From NCBI GenBank assembly GCA_964468185.1, contig CAYXTR010000012.1, positions 62,001 to 126,000 on the forward strand: a stretch of DNA of 64,000 nucleotides, in the 5' to 3' direction. The stretch comes from JANQFV01 sp964468185 (GTDB taxonomy: Bacteria; Planctomycetota; Phycisphaerae; UBA1845; Fen-1342). The translations under genes were made by a program, and so were the position numbers. The notes below the pieces were generated by a model. That model was given only the letters and a program-made list of their open reading frames with translations. It was not told the origin of the DNA and made no database searches. Shown here in pieces: positions 24,812-31,812 of the stretch. Positions within the stretch are counted from its first letter, which is position 1; the number at the start of each line of letters is the position of its first letter.

Positions 24812-25363
24812 ATGCTGACCGTCGTCCTGACTTTTCTGTTGATTGTCGTCGCCCGTATCGTGGACGTGTCGCTTGGCACGCTGCGTACCCTCATGGTGGT
24901 CCAGGGCCGGCGCCTTCTTGCGTTCGTGCTCGGCTTCTTCGAAATCCTCATCTGGGTGACCGTCGTGTCAGGTGTGATTCAACACCTGCGCGCGCAGCCA
25001 GCTTATGCACTCGCATACGCACTCGGTTTCGCCCTCGGCACGTACGCGGGTGTCACGCTCGAGCGTCGCTTGGCCCTGGGGCGGCAGGTCGTCCGCATCA
25101 TTTCGCGGCAGGGGCCGGAACTCGCCGTGCGTCTGCGCGAACTGGGCTTACGCGTGACGCAGTTTGACGGCTACGGCCGCGATGGTGCGGTGCAGGAGCT
25201 CTTCATTGAGGTCGAACGCCGTGAGACGCCGCGTGTCGTGCGTGAGGCGCGTCGGCTCGACCCGCGCTGTTATTACATGATCGACGACGTGCGGGCGACA
25301 TCTTCGGCAACCTTGCCCTACGCGCAGTCAACCGGCTGGCGGGCAGTGCTGAAGAAGAAATAG
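24812..25363 (+). CDS. UPF0316 / DUF2179 membrane protein
   Basis: The start at 24812 has GAGGAG 7 bases upstream. The 183-residue product has three N-terminal membrane helices: 'MLTVVLTFLLIVVARIVDVS', 'LLAFVLGFFEILIWVTVVSG' and 'ALAYALGFALGTYAGVTLE'. A cytoplasmic DUF2179-type domain follows ('VVRIISRQGPELAVRLRELG', 'ELFIEVERRETPRVVR', 'CYYMIDDVR'). This is the architecture of UPF0316 proteins, whose function is undetermined. The 'GTLRTLMVVQGRR' loop between helices one and two is conserved in the family. Confidence 0.83.
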   Translation: MLTVVLTFLLIVVARIVDVSLGTLRTLMVVQGRRLLAFVLGFFEILIWVTVVSGVIQHLRAQPAYALAYALGFALGTYAGVTLERRLALGRQVVRIISRQGPELAVRLRELGLRVTQFDGYGRDGAVQELFIEVERRETPRVVREARRLDPRCYYMIDDVRATSSATLPYAQSTGWRAVLKKK

Positions 25364-25378
25364 CGCTCACCGCGTCGG

Positions 25379-25768
25379 CTAGTCCGGAAACTCGGCGACA
25401 ATGGATGAGTGCATACCGCCACGCGGATTCCAATCCGTGGTCACGCGCAGCCACTGCGGCTTCAGAACCTCCACCAGTTCGTCGAGCATCCGGTTGGTCA
25501 GCGCTTCATAGAAGATACCCTCTTCGCGAAACGACTGAAGGTACAACTTCAGACTCTTGAGCTCCACACACAAGTCGCCGGGCGTGTACTCGACAGTCAC
25601 CGTGCCAAAATCCGGCTGACCCGTCATCGGGCAGCGGCTGGTGAACTCGGGCGCCACGTGGCGGATGACATACTCCCGCCCGGGGCTCGGGTTCGGGAAC
25701 GTCTCCAGCCCGTGGACACGCTTCGTGGTGGTCTTGCTGCGTCTTGTCGCTCTCTGGCGGGCCGACAT
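25379..25768 (-). CDS. queF: preQ0 reductase QueF (type I)
   Basis: From 25768 (GGAGAGG upstream) the protein has 129 residues, the length of single-domain QueF. The nucleophilic Cys is in 'FTSRCPMTGQPDFGTVTVEY', the substrate motif is 'CVELKSLKLYLQSFREEGIF' and the C-terminus reads 'TTDWNPRGGMHSSI'. It reduces 7-cyano-7-deazaguanine (preQ0) to preQ1 with NADPH in queuosine synthesis. The first 15 residues are Arg/Lys/Thr-rich. No other queuosine gene is nearby and no preQ1 riboswitch was seen. Confidence 0.93.
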   Translation of the reverse strand: MSARQRATRRSKTTTKRVHGLETFPNPSPGREYVIRHVAPEFTSRCPMTGQPDFGTVTVEYTPGDLCVELKSLKLYLQSFREEGIFYEALTNRMLDELVEVLKPQWLRVTTDWNPRGGMHSSIVAEFPD

Positions 25769-25985
25769 GAGCCTCTCCTGACATCTTCGGACCATGCCGC
25801 GGTACCGGCACCGATCCACCACATGATCTGCCAGTCCCGCACGCCTGGCAATGGTTCGCTCGAACAATCACCGCCGAAACGCGAACTCCTACATGAACTT
25901 GCGGCATGCGTGTGGGCCGCGGGAGACGCACAGTGAGGTTCCGGAAACCGGCGTTTTTTCTAATTCCGCTAATTCCTGTTTGGTT

Positions 25986-25991
25986 TACACT
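25986..25991 (+). promoter_or_regulatory. -10-like TACACT immediately upstream of the kinase-cluster membrane gene
   Basis: TACACT ends 7 bases before the ATG at 25999, preceded by a T-rich tract (GTTTGGTTT). Transcription would begin at or next to the start codon, suggesting a leaderless first gene for the long plus-strand cluster. No clear -35 or Shine-Dalgarno is visible. Confidence 0.35.
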
Positions 25992-25998
25992 TTAGGTG

Positions 25999-26406
25999 AT
26001 GGAATCTCCCAGCGGTGGCATATTGTCCCGGCTCAGTGAAAAGGTCCTTGGCTGGATCGCGCTGGGCGTGCTCATCGCCATCGGCGTGGGCATCTGGTAC
26101 ATGGGCGAGGACGCCCGCGGCAACCTCTGGAGCTGGATCTGGCGCAGCCTGACCTGGCTGACGCTGGTCGCCGCGGTGCCGTGGATAGCGCGATTGTTCA
26201 TCCGGCGCGTGCTCGAACTGGGCACGAACTGGGCCGGCGCAGTGTTGATTGCTGGTTTCACGCTGTGTGACGCGATGCTGGGTGTGCTGCTGATGCACGC
26301 CTGGCCAAGTGGCTGGTGGTGGCTGTTGGCGCTGGCGGCGCTGGCAGTGGCTGCCACGTATAATTACCTGGTGTCCGAATACCTCGCCGAACAGGCGGGC
26401 GGGTAG
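25999..26406 (+). CDS. Four-helix integral membrane protein of unknown function
   Basis: This 135-residue protein is mostly membrane: 'VLGWIALGVLIAIGVGIWYM', 'WIWRSLTWLTLVAAVPWIARLF', 'WAGAVLIAGFTLCDAMLGVLL' and 'GWWWLLALAALAVAATYNYLV'. It is Trp-rich at the interfaces. I do not recognise a family. It lies 38 bp upstream of the kinase gene on the same strand and is the first gene of the co-directional run that carries the ESCRT-like genes, so it may belong to that system. An in-frame GTG sits directly before the ATG. Confidence 0.65.
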   Translation: MESPSGGILSRLSEKVLGWIALGVLIAIGVGIWYMGEDARGNLWSWIWRSLTWLTLVAAVPWIARLFIRRVLELGTNWAGAVLIAGFTLCDAMLGVLLMHAWPSGWWWLLALAALAVAATYNYLVSEYLAEQAGG

Positions 26407-26444
26407 ACGACCCGTCGTTCGTCGTCATCCGAGTGGGCAGGGCC

Positions 26445-27485
26445 ATGACGATTGCTTACCAACCCGGTACCCGGATCAGTGAGTACGTGCTCGAGGAGCG
26501 CATCGGCGGCGGTGCGTTTGGCGAGGTGTGGCAGGCACGCCACCACGTCTGGAAGGATGATCAGGTCGCGATCAAACTCCCCACTGAACCGGACTACGTC
26601 CGATACTTGCAGGCCGAGGGTATTGTGGTCCATGGCCTGCGGCACCCGAATATCATTCGCGTGATCGGCCTCGATCCGTATGCAGAGACGCCTTACCTGG
26701 TCATGGAGCTGGTGGATGGTCCGTCGCTGCGGCAGGTGATTGATGAGCATACACAGGGCCTGCCGATCGAGGTCGTACTCACCGTCCTGCGCAGCATGCT
26801 GGGGGCGATTCAGGTTGCCCATGATGCAGGTATCATTCACCGCGATCTGAAGCCGGGAAACGTGCTGCTGAATCTCGGTGAGCGGCCGCTCGAGCGGCTG
26901 CGCGTGGATGACGTGAAGATTGGTGATTTCGGGCTGGGAGTGCGAAACGAAGACACCCTGCGGTCGCTCGTCATGCAGTCGGCGTCTATCGAGCGTGACC
27001 GCGAGAGTGCCACACTGGCCGGTACACTGGCATACATGGCGCCCGAGGTCCGGGATGGAGCACGCGAGCCATCGCAACGCAGCGACCTGTTCGGCATCGG
27101 CGTCATGCTGTTCGAGATGCTCGTGGGGGAGCGGCCGGTGGGGGCCGAAATGCCCAGCACAATGCGCGCCGAGGTGCCGAAGGTCCTTGATAACGTGTTC
27201 CGGCGGCTGTACGCCCGCCATGATGCGCGCTATCCGTCAGCGCAGGAGGTGTTGCAGGATCTCGACAACGGACTGAACGCGCCTCCACCACCGCCCACGC
27301 CGCAGCCAACCGGGCACCATCTGGAATGCCCGGCGTGCCAGCGGCCGATCGCGCCGGGTGATCAGTTCTGCACCCATTGTGGCAATCAGCTCGTCGCGAC
27401 GGTCCGGCGATGTAGCGCATGTGGCGGATACCCCGGACCGGATGATCGCTTCTGTATCTTCTGCGGCGCGGGGTTGAGGTCGTAA
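26445..27485 (+). CDS. Ser/Thr protein kinase with two C-terminal zinc ribbons
   Basis: This 346-residue protein has a complete Hanks-type kinase domain (about 12-275): glycine loop 'RIGGGAFGEVW' (20-29), Lys44 in 'VAIKLP', catalytic loop 'HRDLKPGNVLL' (132-142), 'DFG' at 161-163 and 'LAGTLAYMAPEV'. A short Pro-rich linker leads to two zinc ribbons, 'CPACQRPIAPGDQFCTHCG' and 'CSACGGYPGPDDRFCIFCG'. There is no membrane helix, so it is cytosolic. Zinc ribbons of the same style recur in the next gene and at 33241. The gap to the next gene is 3 bases. Within this operon it probably phosphorylates or is scaffolded with the ESCRT-like proteins. That is inference. ATG 26445 is preferred over GTG 26433. 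Confidence 0.92.
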   Translation: MTIAYQPGTRISEYVLEERIGGGAFGEVWQARHHVWKDDQVAIKLPTEPDYVRYLQAEGIVVHGLRHPNIIRVIGLDPYAETPYLVMELVDGPSLRQVIDEHTQGLPIEVVLTVLRSMLGAIQVAHDAGIIHRDLKPGNVLLNLGERPLERLRVDDVKIGDFGLGVRNEDTLRSLVMQSASIERDRESATLAGTLAYMAPEVRDGAREPSQRSDLFGIGVMLFEMLVGERPVGAEMPSTMRAEVPKVLDNVFRRLYARHDARYPSAQEVLQDLDNGLNAPPPPPTPQPTGHHLECPACQRPIAPGDQFCTHCGNQLVATVRRCSACGGYPGPDDRFCIFCGAGLRS

Positions 27486-27488
27486 GCG

Positions 27489-27770
27489 ATGATTCTGGCC
27501 GACGGCGGTATCACGGTTGTCTGGATCGGCGTTCTGCTGATCATCGGCTTTCTCGGCTTCTTCGCCGTGTTGCTGGCGGCGATACTGCGACTGTTCGGGA
27601 AGATCATTGGCGGTATTGGCTGGTTATTGCGCGGCGGTCGCTCACGGACTCCGCCGCCGCTCGAGCGGCCCAGGGTATGCACCAATCCACGATGTGGGCA
27701 TGTGAACGTGGCCGATGGACGCTACTGTGCGCGGTGTGGTGCCCCGCTCCGGACCTTGTCGGAAGCTTGA
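27489..27770 (+). CDS. Small membrane protein with C-terminal zinc ribbon
   Basis: This 93-residue protein has one or two hydrophobic helices (residues 9-45, 'VVWIGVLLIIGFLGFFAVLL' and 'ILRLFGKIIGGIGWLL'). A basic proline-rich linker and a zinc ribbon follow: 'CTNPRCGHVNVADGRYCARCG' keeps the Cys pairs. It begins 3 bases after the kinase stop and ends 4 bases before the winged-helix/Snf7-like gene, so it is certainly co-transcribed. It probably places a zinc ribbon at the membrane as a docking module for the kinase or the ESCRT-like subunits (inference). Confidence 0.75.
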   Translation: MILADGGITVVWIGVLLIIGFLGFFAVLLAAILRLFGKIIGGIGWLLRGGRSRTPPPLERPRVCTNPRCGHVNVADGRYCARCGAPLRTLSEA

Positions 27771-27774
27771 ACGC

Positions 27775-29202
27775 ATGGACCAGCGCGAGCAGCAGAAACA
27801 ATTCGAAGATCGCTTCCTGCAACAACTGCGGGCACGGGCGGAGGTGCTCGCGCGGGGTGTCCTGCCGGCCGATCGGGTGCAAACCGAGTTTATGCCCGAC
27901 GGGCTCGATAGCGTGCGGGCCACGCTCGCCCGGCTGGAACGTTACGATCGTGACCTGCTGGAGCGGCTTCCAGGTACGCGTGCGCTTCAGTTCCGGTTTC
28001 AGCGCCGCGTGCTGGGCCCGTTTCGCAAGACGGTGGCCCGGCTGCGCGCGCAGGTCTTGGCTCCCATCGAGGAGCTGATTGCTGACGAACCCGCCCGGCC
28101 GGTGGGGCGCGAAGCCGTGCTCGACGCGCTGGCACGTTACGAGTTGCTGCCACAGTCGCAGCGACCGACCGACGTCGCCTTCGCCAGTCCGACCGGTTTC
28201 ACAGCCGAGGCACGCTCACTCGTGGGTGCCACCGGCACGCCCACATTGATACTCATGGGGGGGCGCGAGGACGGCGGCTGGGACGTTACGATGCCGGACA
28301 CGCTGAAGCGCACCGCCTGGGCCCGGCTCTTCGAGCTCGAATCGCAGGACGAACGCTTCAAGCGTTTCATGTATCATCTCGAAAAGAACGCGACCCAGCT
28401 CGAGTCACGCGGCATCTCGCTTTCGGCTCTGGCCGAGCAGGCTGGTCTCGGCGTCGCCCAGACCGAAACCCTGGTTCGGCAGGCCTGTCGTAACGACCCT
28501 CGGCTGATGACCGTGACGCATGAGGGCCGCACGCATCTGTGCCGCAGCCCGCTGGCAGAAGAGAGCAAAGACATGAAGCTTCCGATCTGGCTCAGGAAAT
28601 TGTTGCGGATGAAGCCGACCATCGGCGAGCGCGTCAGCGAGATGACCGCGCAGCGCGTTCGGCTCGAACAGCAGCGTCACGAACTTGACCAGCGCGTCGA
28701 CGCGCTGGAGTCGGAAGAACGCAAGCTCGTCGAGCAGGGCGGCGCTGCCAAGTCCGACGCCGAACGTAAGCAACTCGCCGGCAAGCTGGTGCGCACCCGG
28801 CGTGAACTGCGGCGTGCCCGGGCACAGGCGAACATGTTTACGCAGCAGATCGACATCATCGGCACACATATCCACCATCTCACGCTGGCCGAGCAGGGCA
28901 AGCGCATGGACCTGCCGTCGGCGGAGGATCTGACTCAGGAAGCCGCCCAGGCGGAGCAGATGGTCAACGAGTTGGCGGCCAATGCCGATCTGGCGGCCCA
29001 CATCGAAGTCGGTGCCCAGTCGCCGATGGCGGCCGAGGAGGAAGCCGCGATCCTGAAGGAGTTCGAGCAGGCCTCGGCCGCACCTGAGCCGGAGAAGCCA
29101 ACGTCCGCGGCCCCGGAGCAGCCACCGACGGAGCAAACACCGGCGGAGCCGGAGCGGCCCGCGACGGAGAAGGACAAGAGTGCCCGTCCCGAGTTGGGTT
29201 GA
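27775..29202 (+). CDS. Winged-helix plus Snf7/ESCRT-III-like fusion protein
   Basis: From ATG 27775 this gene gives 475 residues. Residues 1-200 are helical with a short strand region ('GTPTLILMGGREDGGWDVTM'). Residues 205-258 look like a winged helix ('ISLSALAEQAGLGVAQTETL', then 'LMTVTHEGRTHLCR'). Residues 267-432 look like an ESCRT-III core: an amphipathic start 'MKLPIWLRKLLRMK', a long basic helical hairpin with 'ALESEERKLVEQG' (310-322), then shorter helices and an acidic segment ('EEEAAILKEFEQ'). A Pro/Glu-rich tail (433-475) follows. The segment 'KLVEQGGAAKSDAERKQLA' parallels 'KLVDQGANEKTPEVRRMLA' of the next protein, so the two are paralogues. Met267 (codon at 28573) could be an internal start. 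Winged helices accompany ESCRT-III in archaeal CdvB and eukaryotic ESCRT-II. Assignment rests on pattern, not on a search. Confidence 0.75.
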   Translation: MDQREQQKQFEDRFLQQLRARAEVLARGVLPADRVQTEFMPDGLDSVRATLARLERYDRDLLERLPGTRALQFRFQRRVLGPFRKTVARLRAQVLAPIEELIADEPARPVGREAVLDALARYELLPQSQRPTDVAFASPTGFTAEARSLVGATGTPTLILMGGREDGGWDVTMPDTLKRTAWARLFELESQDERFKRFMYHLEKNATQLESRGISLSALAEQAGLGVAQTETLVRQACRNDPRLMTVTHEGRTHLCRSPLAEESKDMKLPIWLRKLLRMKPTIGERVSEMTAQRVRLEQQRHELDQRVDALESEERKLVEQGGAAKSDAERKQLAGKLVRTRRELRRARAQANMFTQQIDIIGTHIHHLTLAEQGKRMDLPSAEDLTQEAAQAEQMVNELAANADLAAHIEVGAQSPMAAEEEAAILKEFEQASAAPEPEKPTSAAPEQPPTEQTPAEPERPATEKDKSARPELG

Positions 29203-29253
29203 GCCGTAGCCGGGCGGTCAGGCTCCCCTATAGCAGCAAGAGCGAGCGAGTTG

Positions 29254-29859
29254 ATGAACTTCTTCGAATGGCTGACAACCAAGCGGAAGACGCTGACGAC
29301 GATGAGTGTGGCCGAGCTGCGCGCTCAGGAAATGCTGGTTGAGAACGAGCGCAATCGCATGGAGGCCAAGATCCGGCAGCTCGCGGAGAAGAAACAGAAG
29401 CTGGTGGACCAGGGAGCAAACGAGAAGACGCCCGAGGTGCGGCGGATGCTCGCCCAGCAGTATGACCTGCTGCACACCGAGCAGATGATGAACGCCCGCC
29501 ACCTGAACATCCGCAGCAAGGAGGCGCTGACGATCGCGCGCTTGCGCATGTTGCGTGAGACCGCCGGTCGGGCGACGGTCGGGGCCGGGCAGGCGGTGCA
29601 GATTCGTGAATCCGACCTGGCCACCATCGCCCGCCTGATCGAGAGCGACCAGATTTCGTCGGAGATGTATCAGGAGCGGCTGGACCAGATCCTCGAGGGC
29701 ATCCACGAGGCGGACGAGGCGTCTGCGGGGCTGTCGTCAGCCGGCCAGGAGTTGATGCAGGTCTGGGACGACATGGACCACGGCCTGATCAAGGACTCCC
29801 AGTCCGCATTCGACGAAGCCGAAAAGCGCATGCGCGAACGCGGTCCGGCGGAGGCCTAG
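29254..29859 (+). CDS. Snf7/ESCRT-III-like coiled-coil protein
   Basis: This 201-residue, wholly helical protein begins with a short amphipathic segment, 'MNFFEWLTTKRK', like the membrane-inserting N-terminal helix of Snf7. A long helical hairpin follows (about 18-105; turn near 'KLVDQGANEKTPEVRRMLA', 49-67), then shorter helices (120-175, 'SDLATIARLIESDQISSEMY' and 'LDQILEGIHEADEA') and a charged C-terminus. Length, charge layout (basic front, acidic back) and the order of helices fit ESCRT-III subunits. It shares the hairpin-turn sequence with the preceding protein. The ATG at 29254 follows an in-frame TTG. The stop is 3 bases before the inserted four-helix-bundle element. Alternatives are a PspA-like or generic coiled-coil protein. 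Confidence 0.72.
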   Translation: MNFFEWLTTKRKTLTTMSVAELRAQEMLVENERNRMEAKIRQLAEKKQKLVDQGANEKTPEVRRMLAQQYDLLHTEQMMNARHLNIRSKEALTIARLRMLRETAGRATVGAGQAVQIRESDLATIARLIESDQISSEMYQERLDQILEGIHEADEASAGLSSAGQELMQVWDDMDHGLIKDSQSAFDEAEKRMRERGPAEA

Positions 29860-29862
29860 GAC

Positions 29863-29886
29863 GTGGGAACGTGGGAACGTGGGAAC
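29863..29886 (+). repeat. Left inverted repeat, 3 x GTGGGAAC
   Basis: Three perfect tandem 8-base units. They also supply the first codons of the four-helix-bundle gene. The complementary array is at 30417-30440. Confidence 0.9.
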
Positions 29887-30312
29887 GGGAGTGACGAACG
29901 CCGTCGCGAATATGCAGGGCGGTTTGAGGAATTGCACGTCTGGCAGACCGCGCGCGGTCTCGCGATTGAGGTGTATCGTGCGGCAGAGTCGCAGCGGTTG
30001 GCGAAGGACTTCGCGCTGGGCGATCAGATGAAGCGGGCTGCCGTGAGCATATCGAGCAATATTGCGGAAGGTTACGAGCGTGGCAGTCGTCGTCAGCAGA
30101 TTGAAGCGTGCTACATCGCGAAGGGCTCCGCCGGCGAGTTGCGGAGTCAGGTGAGGGTAGCGCACGATGTTGGCCTGCTCGATGCTGAGTGTCACGCTGC
30201 CCTGCTGGAGGCGCGCGACAAGTGCACGCGTCAACTAGCGAACTACATCGCGCACCGGAAGCGAACGCAAACATCGATCCCCGGCGACAAGTTCTCACGT
30301 CAGAAGGCGTAG
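29863..30312 (+). CDS. Four-helix-bundle protein (23S rRNA IVS-protein family)
   Basis: This gene encodes 149 residues if the GTG in the left repeat is used. The family core starts at 'FEELHVWQTARGLAIEVYRA' and continues 'QMKRAAVSISSNIAEGYERG', 'FALGDQ' and 'CYIAKGSAGELRSQV', with 'VAHDVGLL' and a final helix 'CHAALLEARDKCTRQLANYI'. This is the S23 ribosomal/IVP 'four helix bundle' family, related to the accessory protein Avd of diversity-generating retroelements. The protein is thought to bind nucleic acid. In-frame ATG codons are absent before the core, so the start is uncertain. It interrupts the ESCRT-like operon and is probably a passenger, not a member. Confidence 0.82.
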   Translation: MGTWERGNGSDERRREYAGRFEELHVWQTARGLAIEVYRAAESQRLAKDFALGDQMKRAAVSISSNIAEGYERGSRRQQIEACYIAKGSAGELRSQVRVAHDVGLLDAECHAALLEARDKCTRQLANYIAHRKRTQTSIPGDKFSRQKA

Positions 30313-30416
30313 GGGAGCATGAAGCGCAGGCGCACGTGATGATGGCGGGCAGCGCGCCCGGGAAGTGAGAATGTGGTGGAGGCACGAGTTTGTTGAGAAG
30401 AGCTTGCGAGCGTGCC

Positions 30417-30440
30417 GTTCCCACGTTCCCACGTTCCCAC
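30417..30440 (+). repeat. Right inverted repeat, 3 x GTTCCCAC
   Basis: Three perfect tandem units, the reverse complement of the array at 29863-29886. About 54 bases separate it from the next gene. Confidence 0.9.
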
Positions 30441-30494
30441 TCTCTCAAGCGTGGAGTGCCCGCGATGCTCGCGGCCAATGTAGCGAGGTAGCTG

Positions 30495-31103
30495 ATGGGA
30501 CTATTCAAATCGAAAGAGGAGCGGCGGATCGAGCGGGATATCAAGATCCGCCAGGGCATTCGCCGGATTGAGAAATCGATCGCCGAGCAGAAGAAATTCT
30601 CCGACGAGTTCGTGAAGAACGCGCGGCACGCCAGGCAGATCGGCGATATGCAGAGCTATCAGTTTATCCGCAACTCGCTCAAGAAGACGGCGACGATTCA
30701 GAAGTTGCTCGAACGGCAGTTGCTGGCGGTGAAGAATGCGCTGCTCATCAAGCGTCAGGCGGAAGCCACCGCGGACTTTGCCGGTGCCATGAAGATGATG
30801 GCCAGCGAAGTCAGCCGGATGTACGGCGAGTCCGACCTGGTCAAGACGCAGACCGATTGGGAGAAGGCGATGGCGCAGTCGCAAACCATGTCCGAGCGCA
30901 TGGACATGTTCCTCGACAGCATGGAGGAGGGAGCGGCGATGGATGTGTCGCAGACGCCGGCCGAGGCCATCACCGAGGAGGAGATCGACCGCATGATCGC
31001 CGCCGAAGAGCAGGTCGAGACGGCCCGCGAAGAACAACAGATGAGCGCTCTGCGGGCAGAGCTGAACGAGTTGAAGGATGAGGGGCAGAAGGAGGGGAGG
31101 TAG
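30495..31103 (+). CDS. Snf7/ESCRT-III-like protein, CHMP2-like, with MIM1-like C-terminus
   Basis: This 202-residue helical protein is the clearest ESCRT-III candidate. Residues 1-20 are basic (MGLFKSKEERRIERDIKIRQ). Residues 20-90 form a long hairpin with 'HARQIGDMQSYQFIRNSLKK', matching the 'A-x-x-G-(D/Q)-x-x-x-x' turn of CHMP proteins. Residues 95-145 contain 'FAGAMKMMASEVSRMYGES' and 'WEKAMAQSQTMSERMDMFLD', a Met-rich pattern very like CHMP2 ('AMKxxxxxMxxM ... fExxxxxMdxxxxMM'). The tail is acidic and ends 'ALRAELNELKDE'. Residues 186-194 (LRAELNELK) fit the MIM1 motif LxxRLxxLK except Glu for Arg. In eukaryotes MIM1 binds the MIT domain of Vps4, and an MIT-AAA protein is encoded at 31813. 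Confidence 0.8.
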   Translation: MGLFKSKEERRIERDIKIRQGIRRIEKSIAEQKKFSDEFVKNARHARQIGDMQSYQFIRNSLKKTATIQKLLERQLLAVKNALLIKRQAEATADFAGAMKMMASEVSRMYGESDLVKTQTDWEKAMAQSQTMSERMDMFLDSMEEGAAMDVSQTPAEAITEEEIDRMIAAEEQVETAREEQQMSALRAELNELKDEGQKEGR

Positions 31104-31109
31104 ATCGTC

Positions 31110-31457
31110 ATGGTTCGCGCAGAAATCCAATCCGGCCGAATCGGCCCGGACCTGTTGAGCGAGATCGTCGCGCGGCTGCGAGATGCGCTGCAGCCGGAGC
31201 GAATCCACCTGTTTGGCTCGCAGGCGTATGGCGAGCCCCACGAAGCCAGCGACGTGGACCTGATGGTCGTCCTGCCCGGTCCGGTGCCGCGCACTTCCGA
31301 GTGCTATGGCAAGGGTCATGCGAGCCTGCGCGGCCTGCACGTGCCGGTGGAGCTGCACTTCGTAAGCGCGGCGGGGTTTGAGTGGCGCAAGGCAGCGACT
31401 GGTTCCCTGGAGCGCGAAGTGGCCGAACGCGGACGGGTGGTTTATGAGCGCTCATGA
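31110..31457 (+). CDS. MNT-type minimal nucleotidyltransferase
   Basis: This 115-residue protein has the nucleotidyltransferase beta fold signature 'IHLFGSQAYGEPHEASDVDLMVVL' in two parts: GSxxxG (FGSQAYG) and DxD (DVDLMVV). A third acidic strand lies near 'VELHFVSA'. Minimal enzymes of this type are normally antitoxins of HEPN toxins (MNT/HEPN, or MntA/HepT), which they inactivate by adding nucleotides. A HEPN-like frame follows with a 14-base overlap. The purine-rich sequence GGGAGG that ends the previous gene serves as its ribosome-binding site. It lies between the CHMP2-like and Vps4-like genes, where it looks like an insertion. Confidence 0.85.
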   Translation: MVRAEIQSGRIGPDLLSEIVARLRDALQPERIHLFGSQAYGEPHEASDVDLMVVLPGPVPRTSECYGKGHASLRGLHVPVELHFVSAAGFEWRKAATGSLEREVAERGRVVYERS

Positions 31458-31809
31458 GAATGACATCCGTGCCTGGCTGCGCGTGAGCAACAACGACCTT
31501 AGTTGCGCACGACTTCTCGTGGAAGGAGGTGAAGAGGGTCTATGCGAGGGCGTCCTTGAGCACGGAGGTCAACGCGGTCTCACAGAGGTGAGCGTACGAC
31601 CCGGTGAGACATTCGGCGCCTACGGATTCAACCGCTTCGAAACCTGGCGGCTCCATGCGCTCAAGACTGGCCACGCGCTCTTCGAGGTGACCGGTTCGCA
31701 GTCAAGCTGCATCGGCATCTGGCCACTGGGCCCACCGGTGCATCGCTTTCGCTACTGGGCCCTCGTCTGCCCGCACGGCGTACTCGACTCCACTGAGGAA
31801 GAGCCCTAA
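31444..31809 (+). pseudogene. Degenerate HEPN-like partner of the nucleotidyltransferase
   Basis: The first 30 residues read like a HEPN domain start ('IRAWLRVSNNDLSCARLLVE'), which normally continues into a Cys/His/Ala-rich helix and an RxxxxH motif. Here the rest of the 121-residue frame ('LEHGGQRGLTEVSVRPGETF' and onward) has neither the RxxxxH active site nor HEPN helices. The frame therefore looks truncated or fused to unrelated sequence, and the toxin is probably inactive. It overlaps the nucleotidyltransferase gene by 14 bases and ends 3 bases before the MIT-AAA start codon. It could instead be an unrecognised protein with a chance HEPN-like beginning. Confidence 0.5.
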
Positions 31810-31812
31810 CCC

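Larger units (their letters stand above)
29863..30440 (+). mobile_element. IVS-like element encoding a four-helix-bundle protein, bounded by inverted repeats
   Basis: Three copies of GTGGGAAC (29863-29886) open the 578-bp segment and three copies of the reverse complement GTTCCCAC (30417-30440) close it. Two extra bases also pair, so the arms are 26 bp. Between them lies one gene for a four-helix-bundle protein of the family first seen in 23S rRNA intervening sequences. The segment starts 3 bases after a stop codon inside an otherwise tight operon. The arrangement is that of a small insertion unit whose RNA would fold into a long stem. Confidence 0.7.

Noticed and set aside
25926..25965. Short hairpin (GGTT...AACC) followed by six T, as a terminator
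   Set aside because: The stem is only 4 base pairs, and no plus-strand gene ends just upstream of it; the upstream gene is queF on the other strand.
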